DNA of 64,000 nt, from positions 992,001 through 1,056,000 of the forward strand of contig CAVXXX010000001.1 of the NCBI GenBank assembly GCA_963765935.1, read 5' to 3'. Numbering within the stretch: position 1 is the first letter of the stretch; each line of letters opens with the position of its first letter. Below, piece after piece: positions 8,006 to 15,785 of the stretch. Under the pieces are notes generated by a model. That model made no database searches, was not told where the DNA came from, and saw only the letters and a program-made list of their open reading frames with translations. Position numbers and translations under genes: made by a program. This DNA comes from JAMXLG01 sp963765935. GTDB lineage: Bacteria > Vulcanimicrobiota > Vulcanimicrobiia > Vulcanimicrobiales > Vulcanimicrobiaceae.

Positions 8006-8577
8006 ATGCGCTCTTAGCAATCGCGCTTCTTCCGTTCGCTATTCCCGTTGCTCGGGCGACGGCCGATGTAACGTGCGACGTCACGATTGCCGCAACAATG
8101 GTCGACACGATGGATTCCGCTCACTCGTACCCGGGTGAGCGTTTTCGTTTCAAAACGACGGCAGCCGCGAAATTCGGCGATGTCGATATCCCGGAAGGCA
8201 CAGAAGGTTGGGGAGTCGTGCGCTACGTGCAAGGTGCGCGCTCGCGCAATCGCGGCGGGTTACTCATTATCGAGCCGCGTTTTCTCGCAATGGGCGAAAC
8301 GCGCGTTGCGGTGATGTCCGATCCGCGCGAGACGGCAGAATTCGCCCACTCGGCCACATTGACCGACGAGGGCATTAGCATGATTCCAATCGGCATGCTG
8401 CAGACAGCGATGCATTATATCCGCCCGGGGAGCAACGTGAAACTCGGCCCCGGGTTCAAGTTCCATATCGTCGTCATGGGTGACCTCGTTAGCGACGAAC
8501 CGTGTCACCCTGCCTCCACAGCCGAGCCACGCCGTCAGTCTTCACCTACTCCTTCATCCTCACCGGAGACAAGATAG
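7990..8577 (+). CDS. Exported protein, paralogue of the next gene
   Basis: The product, 195 residues, has a signal peptide (LHALLAIALLPFAIPVARA) and a beta-rich domain with two conserved cysteines (VTCDVTIAATMVD near the start of the mature protein and DEPCHPAS near the end). It shares a clear pattern with the following gene: IAATMVD...SYPGERFRFKT, IPEGTEGWGVVR, VMSDPRETAEF, GPGFKFHIVVMGD. The shared pattern suggests an exported domain that may carry a disulphide linking its ends. The C-terminus here has an extra Ser/Pro tail. The start codon lies in a hairpin loop after sufB. Function not recognised. Confidence 0.78.
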   Translation: MRRGLHALLAIALLPFAIPVARATADVTCDVTIAATMVDTMDSAHSYPGERFRFKTTAAAKFGDVDIPEGTEGWGVVRYVQGARSRNRGGLLIIEPRFLAMGETRVAVMSDPRETAEFAHSATLTDEGISMIPIGMLQTAMHYIRPGSNVKLGPGFKFHIVVMGDLVSDEPCHPASTAEPRRQSSPTPSSSPETR

Positions 8578-9101
8578 TGCGATTCGCGCCGATGGTGTTT
8601 CTCTTGCTGCTCGCGACGGCATCACCGACCTATGCGTGGGTGACGATGTGCAACGCAGCCATCCCGGCAACGATGGTCGACAGCGTCACTTCCAGAAGCG
8701 CCTATCCCGGCATGGTGTTCCGGTTTAAAATTACGACGGACGCGAACATTCTGGGCGAAATCGTTCCGGAAAACACCATCGGCTACGGATACGTTCGCGA
8801 AGTCAGCGCTGCAAGCAATCACGATCGTAACGGCTCGCTGATCCTCGATACGCGCGAAGTGCTCTATAAAAACAAAGCGATTCAAGTGATCAACGATCCA
8901 CGAGACGCATCGTTATGGGCTCCGGCCGAAACGACGACGGAGCGCGCGAGCGGGTATCTTCCGATTCCGGGCATCGTTCGACAAGCGGTAAACGAAGTAC
9001 GGCACGGCAGAGACGTTACGATTGGACCGGGCTTCAATTTTCACGTCATCGGATGGGGAGACCCGAGGAAGATGCATCCTTGCCGCAAAGTCGGAGAGTG
9101 A
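8577..9101 (+). CDS. Exported protein, tandem paralogue
   Basis: GTG at 8577 overlaps the TAG of the previous gene by one base and has GGAG about 9 nt upstream. An ATG-first reading at 8593 is less likely and the longer frame from 8502 is a shadow. The signal peptide is APMVFLLLLATASPTYA. The mature protein repeats the pattern of its neighbour: IPATMVDSVTSRSAYPGMVF, VPENTIGYGYVREV, VINDPRDASLW, GPGFNFHVIGWGD, with paired cysteines near both ends. The pair probably arose by tandem duplication and then diverged strongly. Role unknown; the constant coupling to sufB and Rieske genes may be only positional. Confidence 0.75.
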   Translation: MRFAPMVFLLLLATASPTYAWVTMCNAAIPATMVDSVTSRSAYPGMVFRFKITTDANILGEIVPENTIGYGYVREVSAASNHDRNGSLILDTREVLYKNKAIQVINDPRDASLWAPAETTTERASGYLPIPGIVRQAVNEVRHGRDVTIGPGFNFHVIGWGDPRKMHPCRKVGE

Positions 9102-9406
9102 TGCAGCATCGCTTGGATGGAGCGGCGAAATCGATCGGCGCCGGGAACGCAAAGAGTTTTCCGATTGATGGACTTGACGTGCTCGTATGCAACGTCGGCG
9201 GATCGTTCTATGCGGTTGAAGACGTATGCACCCACGATGGGGCGCCGCTCGATCAAGGCCGGCTGGAAGAGACGTGTGTCGTCTGTCCGCGGCATGGAGC
9301 GACGTTTGACGTCCGGACCGGCGAAGCGCTGACGCTGCCCGCGGTGATTCCGCTGATGACGTTCCCGATCACCATCGAAGGCGACGATCTCCTCATCGAA
9401 TGTTGA
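9101..9406 (+). CDS. Rieske [2Fe-2S] ferredoxin-like protein
   Basis: A 101-residue single-domain Rieske protein, cytosolic, no signal peptide. The two cluster-binding boxes are complete: C43-T-H45 in DVCTHDGAPLDQG and C62-P-R-H65 in VVCPRHGATFDVRTG. The form matches electron-transfer components of dioxygenase type (NirD/BphF-like) rather than the membrane bc1 protein. ATG 9101 overlaps the upstream stop (GTGATG). Small Rieske proteins of this kind often accompany suf operons in Actinobacteria and Chloroflexi, so a link with sufB 1.1 kb upstream is plausible, but the partner is not known. Confidence 0.9.
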   Translation: MQHRLDGAAKSIGAGNAKSFPIDGLDVLVCNVGGSFYAVEDVCTHDGAPLDQGRLEETCVVCPRHGATFDVRTGEALTLPAVIPLMTFPITIEGDDLLIEC

Positions 9407-11490
9407 TGCGCCGCTTACTTTCGCTCGTGGCCGCAGTGGCCGTCATCATCGTGCTCGCCGTTGCTGCATACGCGGCGAATATCGCGCTCGGGATGCACGC
9501 GCGGGCGCAGACATCGGGTGCGATTGCCGGTGCAAGCGTTCACGAACCGGTAGAGATTTTGCGCGATGCGCGCGGCGTTCCCCACATTCGCGCCCGCGAT
9601 CGTTACGATTTATTCTTTGCCCAAGGGTACGCAGAAGCGAGCGATCGCGGCTTTCAACTCGATCTTCTCCGGCGCTTCGTCTATGGACAACTCGCCGAGG
9701 TGTTAGGTGGGGCAGCAATCTCTACCGATGAAGAGTCGCGCGTGGTCCCGGTTCGCGATCTCGTCGCCAAGCAATGGCAGCGCTTGAACGGGCGAGACCG
9801 GCTGATTCTTCAAGCGTTCGCCGACGGCGTAAACGCCGCATACGCGCGCGAATCCACGCCGGTCGAGTTTCGCATCTTGATGTACAAACCACGCCCGTGG
9901 AATCCGCAGGACTCGCTTGCCGTGGGATTTGCAACGGTACTCGATCTTGCCGACACATGGAACGATATCGCCGGACGCGTGAACAAAGAGGATCCGCTCA
10001 CCGACCCATGTTACGATGCGCCGGTGACGGAAGGGCTCGCAAAAATCTCCGACCCGGCGCATTGCTCTTCGCGAGCCGCACTTATCCGCTCGCTCTCCGA
10101 TCGACGTCCGCCAGTCGGAAGTAACGAGTGGGCAGCGGGCGCGGCACATACATCAACCGGTCGCGCATTGCTTGCAAGCGATCCGCACCTCCGACTGGGC
10201 ATTCCGGGAGTTTGGTATCTCGTCGATTTGCAAGCTCCCGGCTTTCACGCTGCAGGCGCCGTATTGGCCGGCGTGCCGGGCGTAATTCTCGGGCACAACG
10301 ACTCGATCGCGTGGGGCGCAACCAACGGCACCGTTACGGCGCTCTCCGTCTTCGATCCACCGGCGCACTTGGACGGACGCTACTGGCAAACGGAAACGTT
10401 TCGCGTGCGTTTCGGCTCGAATGTAACGAAGCGATACTACCGCGCTCCGCGCGAATTCGGCGCCACGATCCACGTGCATCACAAAGACCGGTTCGTATTG
10501 GTACGCTGGAATGCGTATACGTCGCCGATCTCCGCGCTTTCGGCCTTTGCCGGTCTTGATGAAGCGCATACCCTCGAAGATGCGATTCGAGCGCTGCACT
10601 CGTATCCGGGGCCGACGCAAAACTTCGCCTTGGCAGATACGACCGGACGCGTCGCGTATCAACTCGCAGGCGAGATTCCAAACGATCCGCTCTGGTCTCG
10701 CGGCATTCATCCTTCGTCCGACCTCCTAAAGACGTATCCACCGGTTCTATTCGATGCGCTGCCGCATGTTGCACCGTCGCGAAGCGCCATCGTGTGGTCG
10801 GCGAACAACAAAATGTACGGAAAGGGCTATCCGTACCGTCTGAGTCCGGAATTCCGTCCGCCGTACCGCGCGCACCGCATTGCGGAACTTCTGCGCGCGC
10901 GTAAGCGGTACGACGTTTCGTATTTTGCCGCAATGCAGATGGACACGCTCTCGGTCGCCGAGCGCGAATTCGCGCAATACTTCAAACTGCTGCGCTCGTG
11001 GGACGGACGCTTCACACCGGATTCAGTGCAAGCGACGGAAGCGTTTCGCGCTCGCGAACAATTGGCGAAGGACTACGGCGAGTTTTCGACGGGACTGATC
11101 GCGGCTCGCAACAAGCCCGGCGTTATCGCAAGCATCACGCTGCCCGCGTCGCCTGCGCCGTGGAGCACTGCCGGCGCGGTGACCGTTCGTCATCCATTGG
11201 CCGCGCTCGGTATGACGTTCCTGAACGGATCGACGTTCGCCGGCAACGGCGACGCATTCACCGTCCACGTGCAAAACAACGGATTCTCGCAAAGCTACCG
11301 CGCGGTGTGGGATGTCGGGAATTGGGACGCGGGCGGCATAACGATTCCGCAGGGCAATTCGGGAAGGCCCGGATCGGGTCATTACACCGATGAAGCAAAC
11401 GATTGGATCGCCGGCCGTTTGCTGGCGTTGCCATATTCGGATAGCGCTGTCGATCGCGCTACAGTCGATCGGCTCGTCATTACCCCGTAA
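9400..11490 (+). CDS. Penicillin acylase-family Ntn hydrolase (membrane-anchored or exported)
   Basis: A 696-residue member of the S45 family, which cleaves amide bonds of acylated compounds such as beta-lactams or acyl-homoserine lactones; the substrate cannot be read from the sequence. Residues about 5-28 form a signal or anchor segment. The alpha-chain begins EILRDARGVPHIRARDRYD and FFAQGYAEASDRGFQLDLL. The autocatalytic nucleophile is Ser241 in VGSNEWAAG, the residue that becomes the N-terminus of the beta-chain. ALLASDPHLRLGIPGVWY and VPGVILGHNDSIAWGATN are family blocks, and Asn469/470 (WSANNKMYG) fits the oxyanion Asn. It overlaps the Rieske gene by 7 nt. Confidence 0.92.
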   Translation: MLMRRLLSLVAAVAVIIVLAVAAYAANIALGMHARAQTSGAIAGASVHEPVEILRDARGVPHIRARDRYDLFFAQGYAEASDRGFQLDLLRRFVYGQLAEVLGGAAISTDEESRVVPVRDLVAKQWQRLNGRDRLILQAFADGVNAAYARESTPVEFRILMYKPRPWNPQDSLAVGFATVLDLADTWNDIAGRVNKEDPLTDPCYDAPVTEGLAKISDPAHCSSRAALIRSLSDRRPPVGSNEWAAGAAHTSTGRALLASDPHLRLGIPGVWYLVDLQAPGFHAAGAVLAGVPGVILGHNDSIAWGATNGTVTALSVFDPPAHLDGRYWQTETFRVRFGSNVTKRYYRAPREFGATIHVHHKDRFVLVRWNAYTSPISALSAFAGLDEAHTLEDAIRALHSYPGPTQNFALADTTGRVAYQLAGEIPNDPLWSRGIHPSSDLLKTYPPVLFDALPHVAPSRSAIVWSANNKMYGKGYPYRLSPEFRPPYRAHRIAELLRARKRYDVSYFAAMQMDTLSVAEREFAQYFKLLRSWDGRFTPDSVQATEAFRAREQLAKDYGEFSTGLIAARNKPGVIASITLPASPAPWSTAGAVTVRHPLAALGMTFLNGSTFAGNGDAFTVHVQNNGFSQSYRAVWDVGNWDAGGITIPQGNSGRPGSGHYTDEANDWIAGRLLALPYSDSAVDRATVDRLVITP

Positions 11491-11569
11491 CTTTCTCTCG
11501 CCATTCACCAGATCGCGCGATTGCATTGCTATGCTGCCGCTTGTCTAAAGCCAAAAGGGACAGCAAAAG

Positions 11570-11875
11570 ATGAACGCTTCATATTTCACGCGTCTTACGA
11601 TTGCCGCGGCAGCAGCCGGGATGCTCGTTGCATTCGCTCCGGAAGTTGCGCAGTCGCAGTCGCCGGCGCCGGCTTCGACGCCCACACCGGCTCCGTGCGG
11701 TGAATCGAACATGGACAAGTCGAGCAGCGGCAGTCAACCTATTCAGAGCAGCGGCTCTTCGTCGAATTCACCGTCGGGTTCGGCCGTATCGCAGCCTGGA
11801 TCGACAACTGCGGATATGACCAACTGCGGTTCACCGGCGCCCGCTGCGAGCCCGTCACCCGCACCTCACGCGTAA
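11570..11875 (+). CDS. Small Ser/Pro/Ala-rich exported protein
   Basis: A 101-residue protein with a clean signal peptide (LTIAAAAAGMLVAFAPEVAQS). The mature part is low-complexity: Ser-rich (SSSGSQPIQSSGSSSNSPSG) and Pro/Ala-rich, with only two cysteines (PCGES and TNCGS) that may pair. Nothing suggests an enzymatic fold; it is likely a disordered surface or cell-wall-associated peptide. AAAGG-type spacing before the ATG is poor (AAAAGGGACAGCAAAAG). Its last 10 nt overlap the convergent CPBP gene. Confidence 0.65.
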   Translation: MNASYFTRLTIAAAAAGMLVAFAPEVAQSQSPAPASTPTPAPCGESNMDKSSSGSQPIQSSGSSSNSPSGSAVSQPGSTTADMTNCGSPAPAASPSPAPHA

Positions 11876-12468
11876 AGTTTAGATGTAGCCCGTTCCGTGC
11901 GGAGCGCGTAGGCGTATCCGAGCCACGGTTCCAATACAAGATTGATAAAGAAGTGCGCGACTACGCACGGCACTATTGCGCGCGCTGACGCGAGATAAAC
12001 GACCGAAAGCATAGCTCCCAGTACGGTCGTCGATACCACAGCGCTAACGAGCGATCGCATACCGCCCTTGATCGCCCACACAGCGTGGACCGCGCCGAAC
12101 GTCAGCGCCGACGCGAGTATCTGCGTTGCGATGCCGTAGTGTTGCAGCGCGAGCAGATTCATCACCGTCATACGGAAGAACGCTTCTTCTAGGATTGAGC
12201 TGGGAATTGCGATCAGCAGTCCGAGCAGTTTGAACGGTATCAGGACGCGTAGAAGTGGGCCGAGATCGAGTGCACGCGCTGTATACAAGATCGTCGCACC
12301 GGTGACCGCTACGGCCAATACCCATCCAATAATTGGAACTTCGCCGGCTCGTAGCCAGAGGGCTGAGAGAAACACTTTTGGCCATGCGAGAATCGTCAAT
12401 GTCTCGATTGCGGCGATCGCGCCGAGAAAAATCCACGTTTTGCGGACCGCTCCTCGATCGAGTATCAT
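11866..12468 (-). CDS. CPBP-family intramembrane metalloprotease
   Basis: A 200-residue polytopic membrane protein of the CAAX/bacteriocin-processing (Abi) family. The three motifs are present in order: EEAFFR (Glu-Glu and Arg), FGAVHAV (His) and HFFIN (His, Asn). They would hold the active site inside the membrane. There are about six hydrophobic segments. In other bacteria such proteins process signal peptides or give self-immunity to bacteriocins; no precursor is recognised here. It is the last gene of a three-gene operon, overlapping the regulator by ATGA, so it is presumably controlled by it. Confidence 0.88.
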   Translation of the reverse strand: MILDRGAVRKTWIFLGAIAAIETLTILAWPKVFLSALWLRAGEVPIIGWVLAVAVTGATILYTARALDLGPLLRVLIPFKLLGLLIAIPSSILEEAFFRMTVMNLLALQHYGIATQILASALTFGAVHAVWAIKGGMRSLVSAVVSTTVLGAMLSVVYLASARAIVPCVVAHFFINLVLEPWLGYAYALRTERATSKLYA

Positions 12469-12752
12469 CGGTGTGCCTCCACGTTTTCAAGCAAGTGTTC
12501 GAGCGTTTTCACGTGTGCGACGAAAGCGTCGCGTCCCACAGTCGTGAGACTGTACCGCGACTGCGGGCGGCGATCGACAAACGCTTTCTCTTCCTTGACG
12601 TATCCGGCGTCGACCAGTTTACCGAGATGCGCGCCGAGATTGCCGTTGGTGGTATTGACCGCCCGCTGCAACATCGAAAACGGCACCCATTCGTTCGCGA
12701 GCAGCTCCGCGACGATGCTCAGCCGGATCTTCGATAAGAGCAGTTCGTCCAT
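12465..12752 (-). CDS. Winged-helix transcriptional regulator
   Basis: A 95-residue protein made almost wholly of one winged helix-turn-helix domain of the HTH_27 / DUF4364-like type: SKIRLSIVAELLANEWVPFS (helix 1), LQRAVNTTNGNLGAHLGKLV (helices 2-3, recognition helix), VKEEKAFVDRRPQSRYSLT (wing), and a final helix AFVAHVKTLEHLLENVE for dimerisation. The family usually has no ligand domain and often controls neighbouring membrane proteins. It lies between the membrane-protein gene (stop codon adjacent to this ATG) and the CPBP gene. The palindrome at 13333-13349 could be its operator. Confidence 0.85.
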   Translation of the reverse strand: MDELLLSKIRLSIVAELLANEWVPFSMLQRAVNTTNGNLGAHLGKLVDAGYVKEEKAFVDRRPQSRYSLTTVGRDAFVAHVKTLEHLLENVEAHR

Positions 12753-13316
12753 TTAATCGCGCGCCATCAACTCGACGGCTCCAAAACCGGCATATCCAAG
12801 CAGAACGCCTGCGGCAAGGATATAGCCGGTGTACAACGGCGCGAAATTTGCGGCGACAATTGACAGCAACAAAACAACTGTCGCGACGCGCGCACGGGCG
12901 TTCCCATGCACGGCGATATATGCAAGTACGATCGACTCGACGATGTTCCAAATCGCCATCTGTGCGCCGGCGGAGAAAAGATTGAAGGTAAAAATGTTGG
13001 TAAAGATCCCGGCGGCGATCGCGATGTACAACACGTTCAAAAACTCGCGTTGTAAAAACGACATCGTTCCATACTTCCGGTAAAAGCGAGCGCGTGCCGC
13101 CGTATACACGATGGCGCCGACCACTGCCAGCACGTTAATCCACTGCGCGGAGGGCGGCAACACGCGAGCTGCAACGAGCGTGAAGATGATGTCGATGAAC
13201 GCGCCTGCGACACCCCAGGCTACGAAGAACTCGCCGCCCGCGTGGAGGCGGCGGGAAGAGGCTGCGATGATCCGGTCGACGGTATCGAGATGATTGCGAG
13301 CTTCCGATGCGTCCAT
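12753..13316 (-). CDS. Multi-pass membrane protein, first gene of the regulator operon
   Basis: ATG at 13316 follows GGAGG by 8 nt, so the much longer upstream frame is an artefact of rplU. The product has 187 residues: a short cytosolic start (DASEARNHLDTVDRIIAASS), a helix ending GGEFFVAWGVAGAFIDIIF and four to five further membrane segments. A basic segment TAARARFYRKYGTM is cytosolic. It occurs with HTH_27 regulators and resembles the membrane proteins often found next to them, but I cannot give a function. Confidence 0.78.
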   Translation of the reverse strand: MDASEARNHLDTVDRIIAASSRRLHAGGEFFVAWGVAGAFIDIIFTLVAARVLPPSAQWINVLAVVGAIVYTAARARFYRKYGTMSFLQREFLNVLYIAIAAGIFTNIFTFNLFSAGAQMAIWNIVESIVLAYIAVHGNARARVATVVLLLSIVAANFAPLYTGYILAAGVLLGYAGFGAVELMARD

Positions 13317-13332
13317 ATCAGTCCTCCAGAGT

Positions 13333-13349
13333 AGTCTATATTTCAGACT
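13333..13349. promoter_or_regulatory. Inverted repeat AGTCT-N7-AGACT, candidate operator
   Basis: A perfect 5-bp dyad spaced by 7 AT-rich bases lies 17-33 nt upstream of the ATG at 13316, just beyond the Shine-Dalgarno. The three-gene operon downstream encodes a winged-helix regulator, so autoregulation is the obvious reading. Confidence 0.4.
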
Positions 13350-13392
13350 CATCTGCAGGATACATCGATTCCCCGCCGTCGTCAACTGGTCG

Positions 13393-13422
13393 TTGACAGT
13401 GGGGTGGGCACCCTGGTATCGT
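13393..13422 (+). promoter_or_regulatory. Promoter of rplU
   Basis: TTGACA (13393-13398) and the extended -10 TGG-TATCGT (13414-13422) are 18 bp apart. Counting 7 nt from the -10 puts the transcript start near 13429, only 3 nt before the rplU ATG, so the message would have almost no leader. Confidence 0.6.
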
Positions 13423-13431
13423 GTCACGGTT

Positions 13432-13743
13432 ATGTACGCGATCATTGAGACCGGCGGCAAGCAATTGCGCGTCGCCGAGGGCGATATCATTCGAACGGAC
13501 CTCATCGACGCCGAGGCAGGCGCCGACGTGACGTTCGACCGCGTCGTGCTCGCGAGCACCGGCGGCGACGTGAAAGTGGGCGCCCCGCTCGTCTCGGGAG
13601 CGAGCGTTACCGGCACCGTGCTGCGCCAAGCCAAAGACAAGAAGATCCTCGTCTTCCGCTATAAGCCGAAGAAGCGCGTCCGTAAGCTCAACGGCCATCG
13701 TCAGCGTTTCGCGGAAGTCAAGATTACGAAAATCAGCCTCTAG
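13432..13743 (+). CDS. rplU: 50S ribosomal protein bL21
   Basis: A 103-residue ribosomal protein binding 23S rRNA in the large subunit. MYAIIETGGKQLRVAEGD at the start and KKILVFRYKPKKRVRKLNGH then RQRFAEVKI at the end are diagnostic. The ATG at 13432 starts the recognised N-terminus; the open frame 46 codons further upstream is not coding. It is followed by prp after 14 nt. In most bacteria rpmA (bL27) comes next, but here it does not. The promoter is 10 nt away and the transcript looks nearly leaderless. Confidence 0.97.
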   Translation: MYAIIETGGKQLRVAEGDIIRTDLIDAEAGADVTFDRVVLASTGGDVKVGAPLVSGASVTGTVLRQAKDKKILVFRYKPKKRVRKLNGHRQRFAEVKITKISL

Positions 13744-13757
13744 CCCTTCGGGTTCTC

Positions 13758-14102
13758 ATGCTGAGCGTAACGTTTTATGAAGACAGCCGTCACCGGCTGT
13801 CTTCTTTTCTTGGCCTCGGTCACGTCGAAATCGGGGAAACCTCGAACGACGAATACTCACTCGTCTGCGCGGCGGTCTCCGCGATTCTTCAGGCGGCACG
13901 GCTAGGACTCGAAGCCGTCGCAGACGTCCCCGTCGAGATCCACCAAGAGCGGGGAGATATGCTGCTGCGCATCCCCGAAGGTCGTCGCGATGACGAGGGC
14001 GTTGTTGCCATCCTGCGAACCGCAGAGCTAGCGGTCACACAGATCGCGTCGCAGTACCCGCAGCACGTTCGCTACGCGCGGGAAAACGATCCGCAGCCGT
14101 AA
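13758..14102 (+). CDS. prp: Ribosomal-processing cysteine protease Prp
   Basis: Prp removes the N-terminal extension of bL27 in Firmicutes and relatives. The 114-residue protein has the expected strand-loop LGLGHVEIGETSNDEYSLVC with the catalytic His (GHVE) and Cys (LVCAAVSAI), followed by a helix and the two-layer beta/alpha core. It sits directly after rplU as usual. Because no rpmA follows, its substrate gene must be elsewhere; whether that bL27 carries a cleavable extension would test the assignment. Confidence 0.88.
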   Translation: MLSVTFYEDSRHRLSSFLGLGHVEIGETSNDEYSLVCAAVSAILQAARLGLEAVADVPVEIHQERGDMLLRIPEGRRDDEGVVAILRTAELAVTQIASQYPQHVRYARENDPQP

Positions 14103-14152
14103 CACGAGCCGGTAAAATCGGGTACGATAGGCATCTACCAGAGGAGACATGC

Positions 14153-14437
14153 ATGACTGACAGCTTTCGCACTGCTCCGCCCGAAGAGCAATGGTCGCCC
14201 GGCGCGAACCGCGCAAACGGCCAAGGCGCGTTCGGCCAAGAGCCTCAGCGCGCGGATGAGGGCGAGAACGAGGTAGGCCGGGCACTGCTCGTCGGTGTGC
14301 TGGGCGGGCTGGTTTCCGCAGCCGGATACTTCGTCTACCGGCGCCTACCGGAGGAACAGAAAGAACGATTGCACGCCCAAGTGCGTTCGCAAGTCGCGCA
14401 ACGTATCGCTGAAATCCGCCAGAACTTCAACATTTAG
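14153..14437 (+). CDS. Small single-pass membrane protein, unknown
   Basis: A 94-residue protein with AGAGGAGA 5 nt before the ATG. A polar, disordered N-terminus (rich in Gly, Gln, Asn, Glu) is followed by one membrane helix (ALLVGVLGGLVSAAGYFVYR) and a charged amphipathic tail (LPEEQKERLHAQVRSQVAQR). It occupies the place where rpmA would be expected. No family recognised; a role in the membrane is all that can be inferred. Confidence 0.7.
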   Translation: MTDSFRTAPPEEQWSPGANRANGQGAFGQEPQRADEGENEVGRALLVGVLGGLVSAAGYFVYRRLPEEQKERLHAQVRSQVAQRIAEIRQNFNI

Positions 14438-14483
14438 CGACGGCGGCGTCCCTATTTCACACTGCCGCGGCACTCTGGAGTGC

Positions 14484-14966
14484 ATGCGGCAGTTTGCGTT
14501 TTTAGCCGCGCTCTACGCGCAAGCGTTACGCATATTCAATCCATCGCTTCCGCCGGATGACGCGTTGCAATACGCGCGTTCAACGATTCGCGAGGCGGAT
14601 GCGCAGGCGCTCGATGCGCGGCTACTCGTCGCGCTGATTGCCGTCGAATCATCGTGGCGGCGCGATGCGGTATCGAGCGCCGGCGCGCGCGGACTCGGTC
14701 AACTGATGCCGGCAACGGCAGATGCGATCGGCGTTGATCCCGACGACGCGTTGTCCAATATTCACGGTGTCGCGGTGCATCTTCGGGCCCTTCTCGAACA
14801 CTATGCGAATGTAAGTCGCACGTCGCAATACATCGATGCGATCGCGGCCTACAACGCAGGCGAAGGCGCCGTGGATCGGTATGGCGGCGTCCCGCCCTAT
14901 TCCGAGACGCGAACGTATGTGAAGCGGGTTATCGGCCTGTGGCGTCGTCTGTCGGGTGAGCCGTAG
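14484..14966 (+). CDS. Lytic transglycosylase (SLT domain)
   Basis: Cleaves the glycan strands of peptidoglycan with formation of a 1,6-anhydro bond. ATG at 14484 (MRQFAFLAALYAQALRIFNP) gives 160 residues; the region upstream is not coding. The SLT fold is complete: VALIAVESSWRRDAVSSAGA with catalytic Glu55, RGLGQLMPATADAIGVDP, NIHGVAVHLRALLEHY, AAYNAGEGAVDRYGGVPPYS and ETRTYVKRV. The first hydrophobic stretch may be a signal peptide. Its 3' end overlaps the convergent tatA by 38 nt. Confidence 0.92.
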   Translation: MRQFAFLAALYAQALRIFNPSLPPDDALQYARSTIREADAQALDARLLVALIAVESSWRRDAVSSAGARGLGQLMPATADAIGVDPDDALSNIHGVAVHLRALLEHYANVSRTSQYIDAIAAYNAGEGAVDRYGGVPPYSETRTYVKRVIGLWRRLSGEP

Positions 14967-15165
14967 GCGGCGGAGGCATCGGGGGCGGCATTTGCTGCTC
15001 GTTCACATCGGCAGCGCGCTCCATCTCGGCGATAAACGAGTGCGAAGTATTCTGCACTTCGCGCATCACGCGTCCCGCTTGGCGCATCATCTTCGGTAAC
15101 TGATCCGGACCGAAGAGTAAGAGCGCGAGCACCGAGACAACCATGATGTCGGGAACGGAAAACAC
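14929..15165 (-). CDS. tatA: Twin-arginine translocase subunit TatA/TatB
   Basis: A 78-residue protein with one membrane helix (VPDIMVVSVLALLLFGPDQL), the FGP hinge, and an amphipathic helix (PKMMRQAGRVMREVQNTSHS), the form of TatA/TatB. A Pro-rich tail (PPPMPPPPTAH) follows. Start is GTG at 15165. No tatC or other tat gene is adjacent, so TatA or TatB cannot be distinguished. It would export folded proteins; the DUF1501 protein at 61-62 kb is a plausible client type. Confidence 0.88.
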   Translation of the reverse strand: MFSVPDIMVVSVLALLLFGPDQLPKMMRQAGRVMREVQNTSHSFIAEMERAADVNEQQMPPPMPPPPTAHPTDDATGR

Positions 15166-15221
15166 GCGTAGGGGTTCCGCTTCCGCGATGCGGGTACCCT
15201 CCGCGAGCAGGGTCTCCTCCT

Positions 15222-15719
15222 ATGACTGTGCAAGCTATCGCGTCCGCCGTGAAGATCATCTACACGCGGGGCAATCGCACGGAAACGCTTGCTTCGCTCG
15301 CGACGCTGCGCAAGATCCTCAACCGTTTCGTCGCGCACCGCGTCTTCTACGAAGTCTCAAGCCGCAGCAAACGCGGTCACGAGTTCTTTTCCGCGAAGAA
15401 TGTTTTTGTCGTCGGATTGATCGAAGTCACCAATTACGAGCATTTGAAGATCCTCATCTTTGACGCCAACAATCAGTCGCACTCGATCGAGATCCTCAAT
15501 CCCCAAACAATGCGCATCTACGATGAGATGCCCGGCCGCGGATTCGCCGTTTCATTCATCAGCGAAAGCGAAAACGGCGTCGAGACGCGCTGCTACATTC
15601 GCGATGAGGGTGAAGACGAAACCGGCATCAAGCAACAGACGGCGCTCGAAAAAATTACGCTGCCGCAACTCTTCGAATATCTCGAAGAGCTGACCGCCGT
15701 CGAAGCATCAAAGAAATAG
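15222..15719 (+). CDS. Conserved-looking protein of unknown function
   Basis: A 165-residue soluble protein, ATG 15222, with no signal peptide or membrane helix. An N-terminal basic helix (TRGNRTETLASLATLRKILN) is followed by a mixed domain (HEFFSAKNVFVVGLIEVTNY, ILIFDANNQSHSIEILNPQT, YDEMPGRGFAVSFISESENG) and an acidic C-terminal helix. The base usage is like its neighbours. No Shine-Dalgarno is visible. It is transcribed divergently from tatA and ends at an intrinsic terminator. I cannot place it in a family. Confidence 0.72.
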   Translation: MTVQAIASAVKIIYTRGNRTETLASLATLRKILNRFVAHRVFYEVSSRSKRGHEFFSAKNVFVVGLIEVTNYEHLKILIFDANNQSHSIEILNPQTMRIYDEMPGRGFAVSFISESENGVETRCYIRDEGEDETGIKQQTALEKITLPQLFEYLEELTAVEASKK

Positions 15720-15738
15720 CGCTCCCCCGCAAATCCAA

Positions 15739-15765
15739 AGCCCGCCGAACGTTTCGGCGGGCTTT
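15739..15765 (+). terminator. Intrinsic terminator after the gene at 15222
   Basis: An 11-bp perfect stem (AGCCCGCCGAA / TTCGGCGGGCT; 15739-15749 and 15753-15763) with a 3-nt loop is followed by a T-run (15762-15765). It is 20 nt after the stop codon. Confidence 0.85.
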
Positions 15766-15785
15766 TGCTCAGGGTGACACGGTGC

